From positions 558,001 to 622,000 of the forward strand of contig JAQGEQ010000287.1 in assembly GCA_034620365.1 (NCBI GenBank): a stretch of 64,000 nt of DNA, read 5' to 3'. The translations under genes and the position numbers were made by a program. How positions within the stretch are numbered: position 1 is the stretch's first letter; each line of letters starts with the position of its first letter. Below the pieces are notes generated by a model. It saw only the letters and a list, made by a program, of their open reading frames with translations. It did not search any database and was not told where the DNA came from. Source of the stretch: Pegea sp. RAD2-039. Taxonomy: Eukaryota; Chordata; Thaliacea; Salpida; Salpidae. This document shows, one piece after another, positions 46,401 to 58,300 of the stretch.

Positions 46401-49214
46401 TCTTATTTTGATTACTTTATTTGTGGTATTTGACTTAAAGAAAGTTATTTTATCTGAGTTATTCATTCGTCAATAATGTTTGTAAAAAATTATATACTTC
46501 TCCAAATAAGACAAAAGTTCCAGTTTGAGTGGAATATATTGGAGCATCGAAGTTCTCAGTGAGATTACCGTTAGTAATGGAAGCATTTGAATAACTCGAC
46601 GAGTTTTTATCTACAGAAAACCCTTCGTATTTAACTGATGCAAAAGTTTCCTGAAAATAATTTTATATTTTTAAGATAATTTTTTTAGAATAAAGAAAAT
46701 ATAACTCTACTTATAATATTTCTTACAGTGATTTGTTAGTATTTTTAAAGCTTATTGTTATACAGATTATTTTTAATTTATATGAGATCTTAAATGATAT
46801 TGGATAATAGATTTATACTTTAACCATTACGTTTTTTTTGGATTTGGTAATAGCATTATAAATATTCCAGCTTATTTCTATCTCTTTTATGAGATTCTGT
46901 ATTACTTGAACTTCACCAGATGAACTAATGATTTGAATTGAGACAATATCGCCTAAATAAGTTAAGATGTTATTTTTTATATGATTTTAGTTAAACAAAG
47001 TAGACTTTTTTTATAAAATTGAAATTTTAGAGATTCACCTAATATATCATTATTTCCTCCGATTGGTTTTTCAGGTAATAAGCTGTTATCTCTTGAAATC
47101 AAAACCACAACCTTTCCATCTTCTTCTTGAAAAGCAGATTTTGGAATAACAACCTTGACATCGCCATTACTAGGGGATGAAAGATTTTTGGAAAACATTT
47201 CTTCATTGTTTTCCGCGCTTTCATTAACACTTCTTTTTACTTTGTTCGTTTTAAAAATAGGACGAATAATATGTGCGAATGTTGCGTGGCTTCGAGCAAC
47301 AAAAGTTTCTGTTTAACAAAATTCATCATTTAATGACTAGTTATTTATCATCGGCTCAATTGTAAAGTTTAAATGATGAATATAAAATTGAGGTTTTCTT
47401 AAAGTTTGATCTCGATAAAATTTAATGATTAGTTTTAACTAATCTTTTTTACCAACCACTTTTAAAACTTATTAATGAAACTAAAGAAACGCACCATTGC
47501 TTAAACTAATGTTTCTATATTAATAGTAGCTTGTAGTCTCTTAAAAAATATTACTTAACAAAAAAGTTCAAAAGTTTAATATAATACTTAAGTTAGCCAG
47601 TGAAAATAATATGCTATATTACATTTTTAGAAGTAAAGCATTTTTAAATGACACGTTTTGTTTTCCAAGCAAAACAAGTATTTTTCACTCAAAACATCAG
47701 ATTAAATATATAAAGCGATCTCAATGAAACCGTAAACTCTATAATAGTTTAAGATCATTTATAGTGAAAAAGCTGGACCACAGAACGTAATTGTGTAAAC
47801 AAATAATATCTAGAATGCACAATGATCAAGAAAACGTGTAGCATTGACAACTATTTATTACTAAATTGAGTTTACGTATTAATTAAATAACAAGTATTGA
47901 ACTTAATATATACCTCCTTTTTTTACTTGCGTTTTTATAGCGAATTCTGTTAAGATATTTCTCATTGTTTTAAAAACCTTTAATTTATTTTCTTTTGGTA
48001 TAGTTTTTTTGAAGTTTTCGGAAATGGTAAGAATATTCGTCAGTTCCTCTATTGTTGTCTATAAAAATAAAAATACCTTTTGAGATTGAGAAATACATAC
48101 TCAATAAAGTTCCTGAATCATTTCCTTAAACAATTTTTCAAGAAACATTAAAGAAGATAAACTTAATTTGATTTAACCTCATTGTTTTCTTTTAAAGTTG
48201 TTGTTAACAGAGATGCAACTTTTTCTACATCTTCAACAGAAGTTGAATTTGAAGAAGATAGAATAACCAAGGTTTCAGTTTGCGATGATAAGCTTTTATT
48301 TTTCTGTAAAATACATTTTCAACATTCAGAAACTAATGAAATTATTCAGTTACTTATAAAATTATTCGGATAACCACACACTGCTAAGTAAGAGGTAGTT
48401 ATGACTACATAAAAACTCACTAGATTGTTTAATGATGCATTCATGTTTACTTGACATGGTAAATAATGATAACCAGTACTCCAAGTTTGGTTCATCAAAC
48501 ATAATTTTGATGCTGATGATCTTCCTAAATATTTTAATTGATTTTTTTCAAAACTACTGAAAATTTATCATTAATCCACGCTTAGTTTATTTGAATCTCA
48601 TAAATTGCTTATTAAAACCTCAAAGTTACTGTTAAAGTTATTGAAGTTATTTTATAAGAAGTTCAATTTTTTTTCACTTAAAGTATCATACAATTTTTAC
48701 TTTTTTGAAATTGATGTTTGTAGAATAAGCCTGTCAGGCTTTTGAATACATATAAATGAAATTCTAACATTTTATATGATTTGCAAAATCGTAATTAAAT
48801 TTGAACTATTCTAATCAAGTCTTACAGAACATATATATTTCACATAAAATATCGAATAACAAAATATTAAACGAGTTTTAATGAAACTTACCATTACTAC
48901 ATGTAACATTAGAAAATGAAACCAAACCGACATTCGTCTTATGGAAGCGGTTAGGGACGCCGTCAATGTAATCGATTCTTTCATCACAAGTTAAAATTAA
49001 CTTTGGGATCCAAGGTTTTGCAGTATTATTTGTTGGGTGAATTGTTTTACTAATGTGACCTAGAATAAAACAAAAATCAAAATACCAATAAAGTTACAAA
49101 CAGAAAGGTGGATAAAGGTTGTATTTATAATATACCTTGTATCAAAAATGCAAATGTAGCAATAATTGGAGTTAGCAATAATGCTTTTGTACATGGATTA
49201 GATTTTGAGCTCAT
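29947..49214 (-). CDS. Giant adhesion-GPCR-like receptor: four HRM-GAIN-like modules, mucin arrays, 7TM
   Basis: Built from 35 minus-strand exons: 49136-49214, 48892-49059, 48421-48524, 48178-48303, 47914-48058, 47039-47308, 46825-46952, 46498-46650, 45812-46277, 45604-45707, 45295-45420, 45072-45216, 44756-45013, 44390-44514, 44194-44337, 38865-43993, 38657-38760, 38370-38495, 38147-38291, 37831-38088, 37465-37589, 37269-37412, 34666-37072, 34360-34463, 33773-33898, 33547-33672, 32852-33008, 32184-32435, 31853-31977, 31647-31793, 31376-31476, 30911-31314, 30635-30810, 30283-30465, 29947-30222. ATG at 49212-49214 opens a signal-peptide-like N-terminus (ALLLTPIIATFAFLIQ). Phases agree at every junction; only exon 38865-43993 is 8 nt short of frame. 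Expected product about 4,390 residues: four Cys-rich plus GAIN-like modules separated by Thr/Ser/Glu arrays, then 7TM and a short tail. The repeating exon lengths (104, 126, 145, ~258, 125, 144) show block duplication. It could instead be two genes, but one signal peptide and one 7TM argue for one. Confidence 0.78.
31647..34463 (-). other. Module 4: HRM-like plus GAIN-like domain next to 7TM
   Basis: Exons 34360-34463 to 31647-31793, plus the Cys segment ending exon 34666-37072. Cys domain: SRCPSQ, NVTCDN, AVKYCQETGYW, YIDC. GAIN-like part: SSHLTVLTSSNNLD (exon duplicated), IELAKLVLISENI, the furin-like NRKRRSLDTD, IKISIPKTAFQGK, EISWDISKS and the end GTDHLTTFVLYAK with HLT retained. The GPS tryptophans and cysteines of canonical adhesion GPCRs are absent. 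This is the module expected to act as the tethered-agonist GAIN. Confidence 0.72.
33547..33920 (-). repeat. 226-bp perfect tandem duplication of an exon
   Basis: The 126-bp exon and its flanking intron occur twice in tandem (exons 33547-33672 and 33773-33898; offset 226 bp), with no difference that I can see. Both copies have intact acceptor (ttccag) and donor (gtaaaa) and begin and end at phase 0, so using both simply adds 42 residues. Confidence 0.9.
34666..37072 (-). repeat. Mucin-like linker 3 (2.4 kb TTEAA array, frame intact)
   Basis: One exon of 2,407 bp with no internal break: starts EMVMETTTAATTEAATTE, runs about 150 pentapeptides (TTEAA, TTESV, TTESA, TTETA, TTVSV, TTQEA), then LSRCPSQVAVIDSAYHYF- and NVTCDN at the donor. 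Same phases and same start as linker 2, so the two exons are paralogous. Confidence 0.9.
37269..38865 (-). other. Module 3: HRM-like plus GAIN-like domain
   Basis: Exons 38657-38760 to 37269-37412. Contains AKKSCLENSQW and YFLLTC, then LILISTTNSVNN, TDRRKRSVEKE, VTIIIPKSVFQ, EIRWDLSYKYN and ILTNHLTTFVLITE. The first Cys of the Cys domain is replaced: KLGPAEFFS here against KLCPAEFFS in module 2. Sits 6,925 bp from module 2 with near-identical exons and introns. Confidence 0.75.
38865..43993 (-). repeat. Mucin-like linker 2 (about 5 kb TTEAA array, frame broken twice)
   Basis: A single exon, starting EMVMETTTPAATTESATT at the acceptor at 43993 and ending in the module 3 Cys segment. It consists of about 330 copies of a 15-bp unit (plus strand gttgttgctgcttca) encoding TTEAA, TTESA, TTESV, TTEPV and similar. 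Two interruptions break the frame: a 7-bp loss near 42712-42720 (gcttcactgcttcag) and a 1-bp loss near 42290-42296 (gttgttgttcag where gttgttgtttcag is expected). As read, the frame after the first hits a stop at 42617-42619. A 675-bp higher-order repeat (45 pentapeptides) is visible, for example 40.73 versus 41.41 kb. Confidence 0.85.
44194..45812 (-). other. Module 2: HRM-like plus GAIN-like domain
   Basis: Exons 45604-45707 to 44194-44337, with the first Cys segment at the end of exon 45812-46277. Contains RSSANRKCLENSTW and YFSLPC, then LVLISSVN, DVQQLLEIATNLQN, the furin-like TDRRKRSVENE, VTIIIPKSVFQGKDD, EIRWDLSYKYN and the end ILTNHLTTFVLITE, which keeps the His-Leu-Thr cleavage tripeptide. 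Nearly identical to module 3 except in exon 45604-45707 and the first half of 45295-45420. Confidence 0.75.
45812..46277 (-). repeat. Mucin-like linker 1 (short TTEAA/TTESV array)
   Basis: One exon of 466 bp. It starts VKYQPENATTQATTTEATTT, runs through some 25 pentapeptides of the TTExx type (15-bp unit), and ends in KLCPAEFFSIEGVNHYF-, the first half of the module 2 Cys domain, with NVTCDD at the donor. Phase 0 at the start, phase 1 at the end, like the other two mucin exons. Such Thr/Ser density predicts heavy O-glycosylation. Confidence 0.85.
46498..49059 (-). other. Module 1: HRM-like Cys domain plus GAIN-like domain
   Basis: Eight exons encode residues about 27-391. The Cys domain has four cysteines in hormone-receptor-motif order: LTCDERIDYIDG, SFSNVTC, ASKLCLMNQTW, YHYLPC. 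The GAIN-like part follows: TLVILSSSNS, EELTNILTISENF, a dibasic KVKRSVNES site, then the beta-rich block with VKVVIPKSAFQ, EIEISWNIYN and a terminal TQTGTFVLFGE. The HLT tripeptide found in modules 2-4 is QTG here, so autoproteolysis is not expected. Most diverged of the four. Confidence 0.7.
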
Positions 49215-51412
49215 GCCTTCCAAAGGTTTTTTGTTTTATTAGGCACTAGCGTGGAATACAAATTTTAAAAAACCTGTAAAAGATTGTTTATATTTCAAAT
49301 CTAAATAATCTTAAATATCACCACTGATAATTTAATAAAAAAGATACATTAATGTATGTAGATAGAACTAAAATATTTACATTGATAAATTAAAGGACTT
49401 CTCATCTTTTTTAACGAGTGGATTTTTTTATTATACCTAAAATACTGAAATAAACAAATCAATATCATCACTTGCTATCATAACTATTATAGTAATCATT
49501 ACTGCTAAAATATTTCTGCCATTTCATATCGATGGTTTATTTTAAAAATTTTTTGCAATGAAACTGAAGACCATCATAAACACCACAAAAATATTTCTTT
49601 TTGAAAGGAGTATTTTTCTTAGGGTAAAGCTGTTAACATTTACGTTCTTTTAGGCTCAGCAAAAAACTTTTAACTTTGTTCACAAAGGCTGCTAAGACAG
49701 TCACACTCAAAATAATATTTAGAAATTAATATATTCTTAAAATATATGTACTTAATACATCTGAATACTGACTGCAAATTTTTAAAAGTTTAAATGAAAT
49801 AGAAATAATTAATTTGAAGTTTTATGTCAGAACACAAAGCTTATTCTAAGTTTTTTTTCTAAAGCTCATTCTTATAAGCAGGATTTGTACGTAAGCAGTA
49901 TATTATTAGTTGAATTACAAATAAATTACTCACAAAATTACTAATTACTTGACTACATTTTGGCACTAGATGACGTTGCGTATTATTGCTTAGAAATGTA
50001 TGAGTTTAGTAAGATATTTTATACTTGGTATCAATATTATTGTCAGAGAACTTTATTTATTTCATGATGTAATTTAATATAACTTTATAAATGCTATCTG
50101 TCACTTTGTTTTGTTAATGACATGTGGATAAACAAAGCTATACATTATTTTACACTTGCAAGCCGAGGACTTTAGTTTAAGAAAATTATTTTTAAATAAA
50201 AATTATTAATGTGACATCTATTGAATTTCCTGATGTTTAGACATCATTAAGTAAAACTAAAACTTTGAATAGAGCTAAAGAAAATATGAACTCAAATCTT
50301 TCGTAGTAAAAATTGAATTATAAATTATGATAAGAAAGTGTTTAAATCTTTTTATAAGCATCTGTTTTACAAGTAGAAATTTCACTTGATGGTTAAAATA
50401 AGGTACATGGCAATAGAGTCTACCTTCGTAATAGTCTAAAGGCTTCTGACAGATATATTAGTTTTTTAAACTGATGTCGCAGCTTACTTAGATAATTTTT
50501 TACCTGATTTCGAAGCAGCATTGTTCAATTGTTACATTTGTATTAAGTTTATTTTAATTACTGACATTAAGATTGCAGTAACTGTAAGCATTTTTACATT
50601 TTATCTGAAACCTAATTGTTATATAAAAATGATGATAAAGAAGTTTTAATTTCTAACTTATTCGGTTTGAAAAATTCTGATAATTTATATTATTAAAATT
50701 GTTATCTTTTGCAACCCGTTGTGAGTATTTAGTTTTTAATGACTAAATTTAAAAAAGACCAAAATTGTTATCTTAATAATTGGTTACTGTAATTGTTACA
50801 AATGCACAACAATTTCACACAAAAATACGATAACACCGGATTAGAGATTAATTAGTATTTAGTTGTAGCTTAAACATTTGGCATATACAATCAATACTTG
50901 CGCAGTTAAACACAATTTAACAACTAGTTTATTAATTATCGTTTATTTATCGGGCCAGCTAAACTGCTAGTACGTTGTGTTCTTTATATGATGACGTCAC
51001 CATAAGTATGGCTTGCAGGATATGCCCAGGCACTTTTTGATGACGTCATTTACTGTTCGTTGCATTATCTTTTTGCTTGAATTAATTCACTAAAAAAAAC
51101 TTGCAAGTTTATACTGCAACGATGAGAAATAAAAAGAAATGTTTTTAATCGCAATTTTACTTTTAAATGTTCAAATGAAGTTGATTAAACTTATTAAATA
51201 CTTATTGTCTTATTATCAGTTTTGTAAAAAATGACATCATTATAAATAAAATCATTATTTGTTAATTTTGTTTAAGTTTAACTGGAAATATTATGAATTT
51301 ATTTAACTTTTTGTAGTTGTAAGAAATTAAAAACATATAAATCAAAAAAGTTGAAACGAAACAAAAATGTTGTTGAACAACAATTGTATAAACAAAAGAG
51401 AAATTGTAGATG
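49215..51412. other. Intergenic DNA with paired CRE sites
   Basis: About 2.2 kb between the start of the giant receptor gene (minus strand) and the 3' end of the decarboxylase gene. It should carry the receptor promoter. Two perfect CRE palindromes are listed separately. No exon recognised. Confidence 0.4.
50992..51048. promoter_or_regulatory. Two perfect CRE palindromes (TGACGTCA)
   Basis: TGACGTCA occurs at 50992-50999 and again at 51041-51048, 49 bp apart, in a local patch richer in G+C than its surroundings (cgggccagct, gcttgcagga, tgcccaggc). This is the consensus for CREB/ATF bZIP dimers. It lies 1.8 kb upstream of the receptor start codon. Confidence 0.6.
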
Positions 51413-54400
51413 TTATGTTCCATTCATATTTGAAATTTGAATTTTTTCTCCTAGTTCTTTAATCGTGTCAACAACAAAATCAACATCTTCTTTTGTAACT
51501 GCTGGGTTACTAATGACCATACGAAAGAAATTTACATTTTCATCCAAAGGCTGGTAAGTAACCATTAAGCTTCCTCTTTTTAGCATTTCTGTTTTGATTG
51601 TTGGCGCTACCTTTAACAATTAATCATATCAATACACATATTTTTACAATTAAATATTACAATTAAAATTGTTTTTTTTTAGCTAATGTTTTCACCTTTT
51701 TTAACATTTCGTTTCTAGCTTTAATATTTTTAACTTTTTTCAGCCATTGTGGAATGTACCAGAAACAAACATTTGTATATTGTGGCTGAAAATTTAGATT
51801 GTTAAATGTACAGTTAATAACAAAACATACTTAATTTCTATTTTAATCACTAATTTGTTAGATACATGAATTAACCGCATTTCCTCTTTGATTATTTACT
51901 GATTTATAGCTCTATTATAACCTAAACATTAAAAAAACTAACCACTAATTTTGCTAAATTAAATTTTAAAGATTCATTGTGTTATATACAAGTTATTTGA
52001 AATATTATATTTATCCAACCTTCTGGTAAACTAGTTCATAACCTTCTATTTCTATCAACTTTTCCAATAGATAACTTCAAGCAAAAGTAGTTTTAGTTTA
52101 ATGTTTAAAAAAAATAAAAAACTAACTTTGAAAGCGAAATACATTTCTCCACGTGACTTGCAAAACCAACATCACCCTGAAAATGAATATATTTTTATAA
52201 AACTTTTTCATTGACAACCCTGAGGCTGCAGAAGTGTCGAAACTTGCCGCAATAACAGTTTACAACTTGCATACTAACCTTAGCTTTCCATGTAAGCCAC
52301 AATTTGAAAGCATCAACATGACGACCACATTGTATCGATTTATCTCCAATATCGTAAATAGAATCGTAATATCTATCAGGTTGAAACACATATCCAGCTT
52401 TCATCTCATTACACTCCCTTAAAACTTTCTAAATAAAAATGTTAATTTTGAATTCAACAAACTGTTTGAAATTGTTCATCAGGATATTCTTTTTCACAAC
52501 TAATGAAGTGGCAGCTAATAAAGTAACCTCGTGTTTAGTCAGAAAAGCAGAACACTGTAATACGATCCCCATCATCTTATGAGGATTCCAAGTCACTGAG
52601 TCTGCTAGATGAATTCCATCTAACAAACTTCGGTACAAAGGGGACATTAAAGCACCTCCGCCCCAAGCTGCCTGTAGTGAAAGCCGAAACATTTTCGGTT
52701 GGATTTTATTTATTACAACAAAGAATGATTTACATCAACATGAAGCCAGATGCGATACTTTTCACAAATTTTATGAATGGGTCGAATTTGATCGAAAGCA
52801 CCAACTACTGTGGTTCCAGAAGTTGCGGTTACCATAAACGGTATTTTTTCATCATCTAGCACTCTTAGGATTTTATTTTCTAAATCTTCAGGAATTATAC
52901 ATCCGCTATAAAATTAACATAATCATTATTAACTAATTAACTTTCAATGTTCAACACAAAGGCAGTTATTTTCATGATATCAATATTTTTGATTACGTTT
53001 ATTGTGAGTTTAGATTGAAAGCAATTTAACAATTAGTAGTATTTATTATTTATAAGTTTGCTATAATGATGCAGTTGATTTGTATAAAAATGATTAATTT
53101 GCAACCATGAATAGAAATACAGATTATCAAAAATAATTTATTTATGAGTAAAGCGATAACAAATATTAAAGTCATGTAAAACTTATATTATTTTTATATC
53201 CGGTTTTTTTTTTGGTCAAAATCATATTTAAAGAAAATGATTCATGATAAGTCTTAATAATAAGATTGATTTTCGATCTTACTATTTTGTTGAAACGCAT
53301 AAATCAATTTCTATATTTTTAAATAAACTTTTTAAACCAGTTCATCTGACCTTATATCAACATCGACATCTATGGCGTTATCCAAACCGACCCCAAGAAT
53401 TGCAGCATTTTTTTTAATTGAGTAGTGAGCCTTAAGGAAGCGTTTCTCAGTACTTTTTAAAGAAGTATTAATAAGTAAATTAGGAAAATACTTACATGTT
53501 TTGATTGAAAACAAACTAGAACTCCGCTCTCTGCCATACCACAGTATTTGACATTTTTTACAATTTTTTGACGAGCTATAATCATAGCATACATGTTGCT
53601 AATACTACCACCTTAAAAACGTTTCTTGATAGTTACTACTAAGAAATATACAATTATTTGCTTAAACAAGGAAAAACAATTTTAAAGTTTATTTTAATTT
53701 AAGAAGTTACCGAAATAATTATTTCTCAGATGTTTGTTTACAAATAATTATATTTAAATCATGTTTTGACGTATGTGCGTATGATTAAAATTAGTTGGTA
53801 AGTAAAAACATTACATAAAAACATTACAAAGACTTATAAAGCTTCTTCAATTGTTAGTTTTTGTTTGCTAATCGCCAAATGTCGTAATCAAGTTTAAGTC
53901 TTTTAAAAAACAAATTGTTTTTCATTTATATTTGTCTAAAATGTTTTTCTAATTTTTGGCTTTTATAGCCAACATAATCAATATAGATTTGTACAAATCA
54001 GTGAATAAAATAATTCTTTTTTGTTATAAGATCTTACTTTTTGCTTCGTTCTAAATTTACAAACACAACAAATTACAAAATAAAATCAATTTCATCTCGA
54101 ACCTGGTGAAAACAAACCATCTCCATCAACCCATCCAACTATCTCACGCATTTTTTTCAAGACTATATTTTCCATCATTACAAATACTGGAGCAAACTCA
54201 TAAGTGATTCTACAAATAACTCTTATCATTAATTTTATTACAAAAATATTTTCTCACATATTTGCATTCGCAGTTGATGTTAACCATTCACCAGCAAGAG
54301 ACACGATATCCAATCCACTACTTAAAGTATTAAAATGTCTTGGATGCCCTAAATAATCAACAATAAAAAGCAAATAAAAGCTAATTGCTTTATAAAAGAT

Positions 54401-55387
54401 CAAATTTAAAAGTATTTTCAAGCAGCATATTGACTTCTTTGTATATACTCAGCAGCCTTAAACTCAAACTTTCAATCTTTGTTGTGATTTATACAAAAAA
54501 TGCTTATTTTAATTATGTCCAAATAAAGTTTTCTTACTTATAACACTCAGAAGTTATCATGAATTATGATGTATAACTTTTACAACCATTAAAAGTCAAA
54601 TTTTGGTTAATACTTCCACCAACCTGTTTTTACTACAAATTTCAGAGCTTTTTCGCAATCTTGAAGAAGCGTATTTAACAAAACCGGTTCTTCACTTAGC
54701 TCTAGCGTGAAACCTGATTAAAATCAAAGGTTATAAAATATTGATTTTAAAAATTGAAAAAAAGCTAAAACAGAAAACAGTCCTACTTCAACAGAATCTT
54801 AAATGGCTAAATTTGAGGGTACCTTCGATTCCTTCCAAGAAAGCTTCTGGGTGATGAAATTCTACAATTTTTTCATTACGATCAAAAACCTTTCGAATAT
54901 AATTCACCATCAACTCAAATACTTTATTTAAAAACTTTTCTGTCACTTCAGATGTTTCAGAGAAGGGAAGAAGATCTTAAAGAAGATCAAAGAATTGTTA
55001 TCCTTGTGATTTAAAGTCTTCATAAATATCCTACAAATCTGATTAATTTTTAAATTAAAAAAATTTATTTAATTAAATCTATACGAAAGAATAAATTCAA
55101 ACACAAAATAACTTCAAGTCGAATTAAAAGAGAATACTTGGAAGCTTTTAATTATTAAAAGCTTAAAAACCTTTTCAACATATTTTAAAATATATAATAT
55201 TCTTGAACAAAAATAATTAATATAAATTTATGCTTAAATAACTGTCAAACCTTGTAGACGAAACCGATTATAAAATAATAATTAATGTAAAATATAAATT
55301 AAAGCTGAATTCAGTACCTTTGAAAGTGTTTTCAGTTTCAAATTTGTTAGCAGCAGAGATCTTGTTGTTTTTTCCCTCAGATGACAT
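51413..55387 (-). CDS. Glutamate decarboxylase-family enzyme (PLP-dependent), 521 aa
   Basis: Group II PLP decarboxylase of the GAD/CSAD family; GAD makes GABA from glutamate, CSAD makes hypotaurine. Minus-strand exons: 55318-55387, 54823-54975, 54624-54713, 54258-54348, 54103-54209, 53496-53611, 53351-53430, 52734-52905, 52528-52671, 52279-52428, 52127-52176, 52020-52074, 51696-51785, 51413-51610 (1,566 nt). Blocks in order: [98 protein letters not shown] with the PLP lysine at K325, [29 protein letters not shown] and [22 protein letters not shown] with LQCSA favours GAD, but the HYSIKK block is more CSAD-like, so substrate is uncertain. No N-terminal palmitoylation-type extension (starts MSSEGKNNK); cytosolic. 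The start is the only ATG before the first donor in frame. Confidence 0.9.
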
Positions 55388-58300
55388 TTTAGTAAAATAC
55401 TTTAAATTATTTTTGTCTTTTTTTCGATAGAATTTCTGAGACAAAACGTTCCAATAAATAAAAATTGAAACCAATTACATACCATGAGAAATTCTCATAT
55501 ATATGTGTATGCTAATGAACATAATTAAAAGTTTTAAGATTTCATTTAAAGGATTTTTGAATAGAAGTTATCTTAATGATAAACATTTGACTTTTATTGT
55601 ACAGAATGAAGAATCAATTTAAAATGAAATAGCTTGATATATACTAAAAATTTTATTCAAAATTATGCCTAAAAAAACTTTTAAAGTTAAAAAACTTTAT
55701 GTAAAAAAATGATAATTCAGACTGAAAGTATTAGTCAGTTCCTCCTTCAATACAGCATATTGTAAATATCGAATATTTAATTAGCTTCTGATGTAATGAA
55801 AACTATCTCTAAATTCAGTTTAAATCCATTTTTCTTATTAGTATCTTTTAACTTGTATCTTAAACGTTCATATTTAGAGTTGTAAAACCTGAAGTTTTTG
55901 ATAATTTATAATTTATTTCCAAGTTTTAGGTGAACAGCTATTTTAAATACACTTTTAAACACGCATGTTTACATCAGTAATTGTTAAATTTGAATAAATA
56001 ATAGCTTCTTACTATAGTAGAAGTTCTTTTAATTAATTGAGTATTAAAATGAACATAAGAATAATTATTTAGAAATAAAAAGTATTAGTATTTAATCTTC
56101 GTAAAACCCCATTTTTTGCATCATCATCTTTAATGTATTGTTTTACATTTGATTGTTTAAAGAAAACAAATGATTTACTCAAGAGAAAAGTCATTTGAAA
56201 ATAAGTATTGTTTAGAATTTGTTATATCAATAATCATTTTTGTCTCAGCTAAAACAGGTTTATACTAACAAACGTAAAATGTCTTCCTAAAAAACTAATT
56301 ATAAAGCTTAAATTAACTTTTTAACTGCAAATTTATGTCAAATAGCTAAATAACTAGAACTAAACAATGAGAACTTAGTGATTTTTCAGTCTAATCTTCT
56401 AAAAAATCCTAAATACTAAAAAGTTTAACTAAATTAGTCAATTTTACAACAAAGCTGAACAAGTTGAGTAGAAAGCTTTTAATCTTTTCAAGTAATGCCA
56501 TCTATGCTTGTAGTGCTACGAGGGTTAATAGAGTTTAAAGAACATAAAAATATAAAAAAATTCTGAAATTTAAAAGTGAAACAAAAGAAAATACTCATAG
56601 ATCAAATAACTATAAAGTTTATAAATCAAGAATACAATTGTGCAAATATAAACTCTTAAAGCTTATTTATCAAATGACAAAATCTATAAGATTCAGACGA
56701 AACCTTATTTGTAGATTTTTTTATTCTGAGGCAACAACAACTATTTTAAAAGATTTGTTTTTAATCTAGAGTTGATTTTCTAAATAAATTGCTTGAACTG
56801 TAACAGTTAAATCGATATCTCATTTTTTCTACCTAAGTTTTCTTACCTTTTATCAATAAATTTGTTTTTAAATAAGGCTGGTGGCATATTTTGGTTTTTA
56901 TCAAACTGTAGGCCTTTTTTTCTACAGAACCTTATTAATATGACATTTTATCCATAAATTAAAGATCAAAATTCTTTAATAATATATCTATATTATCAAA
57001 TAATCTTATTTTTAATTATTAAGAATAAATAAAACCTAATTTCCAAATATAATTGATTATTTTTTTAGCTTGAAGTTATTTCTTTCTGGCTTAAATTAGT
57101 GGATGAACGATTAGTAACTTTAAATTAGTTATAAAAGAAGAACTTTTAGTTATATTTCCATTATACAGATATTTGGTACTAAGCTATTCAATTATTAAAA
57201 TAGATAAGGTATTCTAAATCAAGGTGTAATAATTAATAATTAGGTGAAATAAAATTGATTTTCAATCACACTTGATAATTCTATTTAAATTTATTCTTTC
57301 TTTTATCAACAAAACTTCTGAGCCAATCATGACTTTAAAATTTAATTTAATTTCGATTTAATTTTACAAATACTACTGAATACTTTAAAGGTAAAGTTTG
57401 CTTGAACTTCAATAGCTGTAAATTTCATTTATAATTTAAATAAGTTGATTTAAGATTAATTTGGAAAAGCTTCTTAAAAAGAATATGAGATGCTTAAAAT
57501 TGTTTAATTTATTTGTCTATTAAAACTGTATTGAACTTAAAAAATATATTTGTACCTTGATATTATTCCATTGATACTTAATCTGTTTAGATATCTAAAC
57601 TATAATTTAGAGTTTGCATTTTGCTCAGTTGCTTTTGAGAAATAGTTTATATAATAACTTCTTGATGAAACTTCTAATTATTTACAAATTCATCATGAAC
57701 GAGGCACCAAGAAACTCTTCAACTGTTTAAAAACAAGACTAGCAAAATCGATTTTAACTTTTTAATAACAGTGTGAAAAAATGAAAGATAAAATGAAAAC
57801 CAACTAGTAGAGATCAGTTATTAGCTCTAGCTTGTAAAACTCAATACAAAATTGTGGATCAAATTTATGTAGGTCAATAATAATTAGAGTAAAGTTGTCT
57901 ACAATTTTTTGTAACAAGAATCATTTAAAATTACTTTTAATTCAATAAAATTTTCTGTATTATTATCACAAAAATTTAAATGGTTATTACTCAAAAGTTT
58001 ATTAATAATAAATAATATTGCATAGGTTCAATAAAATAAGATATAGAGATATATTATTCACAGAATTTTATAAGTTTATTATAAGAGTAAATGACTGAGA
58101 GTTATATAAGTGCTGTGCACTTATTGTAGTTCATTTCACAATTTTTGATGGAGTATTTACACTACTATCAACTGCATGTTTCCCAAACACTCTTGGTAAA
58201 ATTCACGGTTTGCTTGAGTTTGTTAAATAAGAAGCTTTTACATGTTTTGAAACTAAACTAAACCGATCTAGGTACCTCAGGGATTAGAATTAGCATCAAG

